The notes below the pieces were generated by a model, which saw nothing but the letters and a program-made list of their open reading frames with translations, was not told the origin of the DNA and made no database searches. This document shows positions 62,664-64,000 of a stretch of 64,000 bases of DNA, piece after piece (the first letter of the stretch is position 1; each line of letters starts with the position of its first letter). Both the position numbers and the translations under genes were made by a program. Source of the DNA: CAVPGP01 sp963718065 (GTDB lineage: Bacteria > Actinomycetota > Thermoleophilia > Gaiellales > Gaiellaceae); the NCBI GenBank assembly GCA_963718065.1, contig CAVQYE010000013.1, forward strand, positions 1 to 64,000. Direction: 5' to 3'.

Positions 62664-62731
62664 GTGCCTTGCTAGTCTAAATTATTAACGAAACTAGAGT
62701 AAATAGTTCAGTGAAGGGAGGTGAAGCATCT
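62664..62731. promoter_or_regulatory. AT-rich divergent regulatory region
   Basis: The only strongly AT-rich patch nearby. CTAGT (62672-62676) and ACTAG (62693-62697) form an inverted repeat with a 16-nt spacer around TAAATTATTAA, suited to a MarR dimer pair. The MarR -10 (TAGACT, 62679-62674 minus) lies in it. GGGAGGTGA (62715-62723) is the ribosome site of the His-rich gene. Confidence 0.6.
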
Positions 62732-62977
62732 ATGTGTGGACACCATGAGCATGAGGGCAGGCAGGGCGCTGAGCACGGCCCCGGCCACCGCCAGGAGCAC
62801 CGCCACGGTCATCGTCACGGGCGCGGCCGCCGCGGGTTCCCGTCGCGGGAGCAGTGGGTGGAGCGTCTCGAGTCGCTCCGCGAGCGTCTCGACCGCGATC
62901 TGCAGAACGTCGACGACCTGCTGGCCCGGCTCCGCGACGAGCAGCCCGGGACGACCCCAGGCGCGACGTCGGTCTAG
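62732..62977 (+). CDS. His-rich N-terminus plus coiled-coil small protein
   Basis: An 81-aa protein. Residues 1-33 have Cys2 and about nine His in a Gly/Arg/His run, a probable metal-binding tail. Residues about 36-70 form an amphipathic coiled coil (REQWVERLESLRERLDRDLQ, then NVDDLLARLRDE). Proteins of this layout often sit beside PadR or MarR genes. GGGAGGTGA is 8 nt before the ATG. Divergent from the MarR gene; it may be its ligand or partner, or its target (inference). Confidence 0.65.
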   Translation: MCGHHEHEGRQGAEHGPGHRQEHRHGHRHGRGRRGFPSREQWVERLESLRERLDRDLQNVDDLLARLRDEQPGTTPGATSV

Positions 62978-63100
62978 AGGGCTTGGCGTACGGGACGGGT
63001 CGAGGGGCATGGTGCGGGCGATCGCATGACGGGTGCCCCTCGGCTGCATCCCGCCTATTCATCTATGCAATGGATCCGGCGCCTCGGATATCGTGAGTCC

Positions 63101-64000
63101 ATGGTGATGACGCGGACGATCGAGCTGAAGACCGAGATCCCGGGGCCCCGCTCGCGCGCCATCCTGGAGCGCAAGGCGCGCGTGATCGCCGAGCCGCTCT
63201 CGGCGTACCTGCCGATCGTGGCGCACGAGGGCAGCGGGGTGATGCTCACCGACGTCGACGGGAACACGTTCATCGACTTCACCGGCGGGGTCGGTTGTCT
63301 GAACGTCGGTCATTCGCATCCGCGGGTCGTCGCCGCCGCCCAGGAGCAGCTCGCGCGCTTCTCGCACACGGATTTCACGATCGTCCCGTACGAGGTCTAC
63401 ATCGAGCTCGCCGAGCGCCTGCTCGAGCGGGCGCCGTTCACCGGGGCTGCCAAGGCTGCGTTCTTCAACGCCGGCACCGAGGCAGTCGAGAACGCGGTCA
63501 AGTTTGCGCGCGCCTACACCGGCCGGCCCGCAGTGATCGCCTTCGAAGGGGCCTTCCACGGCCGGACGCTGCTCTCGCTCACGCTGACCTCGAAGGTGCA
63601 TCCGTACAAGGCGGGGCTCGGGCCGTTCGCGCCCGAGGTCTACCGCGTGCCGTTCGCGCAGGAGTACCGCGGCCCTTCGACCGAGGAGGCGCTCGCCGCG
63701 CTCGAGCGCGCGTTCCTCACCGTCGTCGCGCCCGAGAACGTCGCCGCGATCGTCGTCGAGCCGGTCCAGGGAGAGGGAGGGTTCCTCCCGGCTCCGGTCG
63801 ACTTCATTCGCGGCCTGCGCCGGATCTGCGACGAGCACGGGATCGTCTTCGTCGCCGACGAAGTGCAGACCGGCTTTGCCCGCACCGGCCGCTTCTTCGC
63901 GATCGAGCACTACGGCGTCGAGCCGGATCTGATCACGGTTGCGAAGTCGATCGCCGCCGGGCTGCCGCTCTCGGGCGTCCTTGGCAAGGCGGCGATCATG
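63101..64000 (+). CDS. gabT: Class III aminotransferase, 4-aminobutyrate type (cut by window end)
   Basis: The first 300 codons of a PLP enzyme. FIDFTGGVGCLNVGHSHPRV, FFNAGTEAVENAVKFAR, FEGAFHGRTLLSLTLTSK, VEPVQGEGG and VADEVQTG are in place, and the PLP Lys is in TVAKSIAAGLPLSG near residue 283. It moves the amino group of 4-aminobutyrate (or a relative) to 2-oxoglutarate. TATCGT (63089-63094) lies 6 nt before the ATG. The remaining third is outside the window. Confidence 0.88.
   Translation, partial: MVMTRTIELKTEIPGPRSRAILERKARVIAEPLSAYLPIVAHEGSGVMLTDVDGNTFIDFTGGVGCLNVGHSHPRVVAAAQEQLARFSHTDFTIVPYEVYIELAERLLERAPFTGAAKAAFFNAGTEAVENAVKFARAYTGRPAVIAFEGAFHGRTLLSLTLTSKVHPYKAGLGPFAPEVYRVPFAQEYRGPSTEEALAALERAFLTVVAPENVAAIVVEPVQGEGGFLPAPVDFIRGLRRICDEHGIVFVADEVQTGFARTGRFFAIEHYGVEPDLITVAKSIAAGLPLSGVLGKAAIM

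Overview
The window is high-GC DNA from two sources joined near position 7,710. Positions 1 to about 7,710 look myxobacterial (Myxococcota, Polyangiales-like). They carry the end of a fibro-slime domain protein, a Cys-rich lipoprotein with Thr/Gly repeats, an AI-2E family permease, a small lipoprotein and membrane protein pair, a SUV3-like helicase, a CDP-alcohol phosphatidyltransferase and a proteobacterial-type citrate synthase. From about 7,710 to 64,000 the gene content and signals look like a deep-branching actinobacterium of the Thermoleophilia type. Indicators are DUF4097, DUF6458, SufU-type Fe-S assembly, an actinobacterial-length dCTP deaminase, a caa3 oxidase, and many promoters of the form TAnnnT about 6 nt before ATG or GTG. 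At the join a terminator and a promoter-like TAGGCT are followed by the headless end of another gene. I read this as an assembly chimera, not a transferred island.

Layout of the actinobacterial part. 7.8-9.3 kb: RHH regulator, DUF4097 and a 45-aa peptide in one operon with an operator-promoter. 9.4-17.8 kb: M48 protease, divergent FtsH-like protease with a membrane partner, and a large GAF/PAS histidine kinase. 18.2-23.3 kb: caa3 oxidase operon (coxB, coxA, coxC) carrying three copies of a universal-stress-like domain. 23.4-27.6 kb: dihaem cytochrome c lipoprotein, STAS protein, TPR protein, amidohydrolase and tatC/tatA. 27.8-31.9 kb: sufC-sufB-VOC-VOC-sufD; sufS-sufU-Rieske follow at 43.5-45.5 kb. 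32-47 kb: infA, cspA, a chagasin-like inhibitor, a flavin oxidase, an ArsR-SRPBCC fusion, LysE, two tandem propeller-RTX proteins, EttA, methyltransferases and Tag. 47.8-48.0 kb: a structured candidate small RNA enclosing a 14-codon ORF. 48-51 kb: propeller protein, MarR, epimerase-like protein and dcd. 51-62 kb: a maltose/maltodextrin operon (malE-malF-malG-GH13-malK-secreted GH13-GH15) on the minus strand. 62.1-64 kb: MarR, a His-rich peptide and the start of a class III aminotransferase.

How the parts work together. The secreted GH13 enzyme would cut alpha-glucans outside the cell. MalE/F/G/K would import the oligosaccharides, and the intracellular GH13 and GH15 enzymes would finish hydrolysis. 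Electrons from respiration end at an A2-type caa3 oxidase, with soluble or lipid-anchored cytochrome c encoded nearby. The suf genes supply Fe-S clusters.

Sequence quality matters for reading this window. At least a dozen conserved genes carry one or more single-base indels. Citrate synthase alone needs seven single-base removals, after which its length is an exact multiple of three. sufB also has an amber codon at a position where the family has Tyr. I treat these as sequencing or assembly errors and give the full gene spans. No tRNA, rRNA, CRISPR array, prophage or insertion sequence was recognised.
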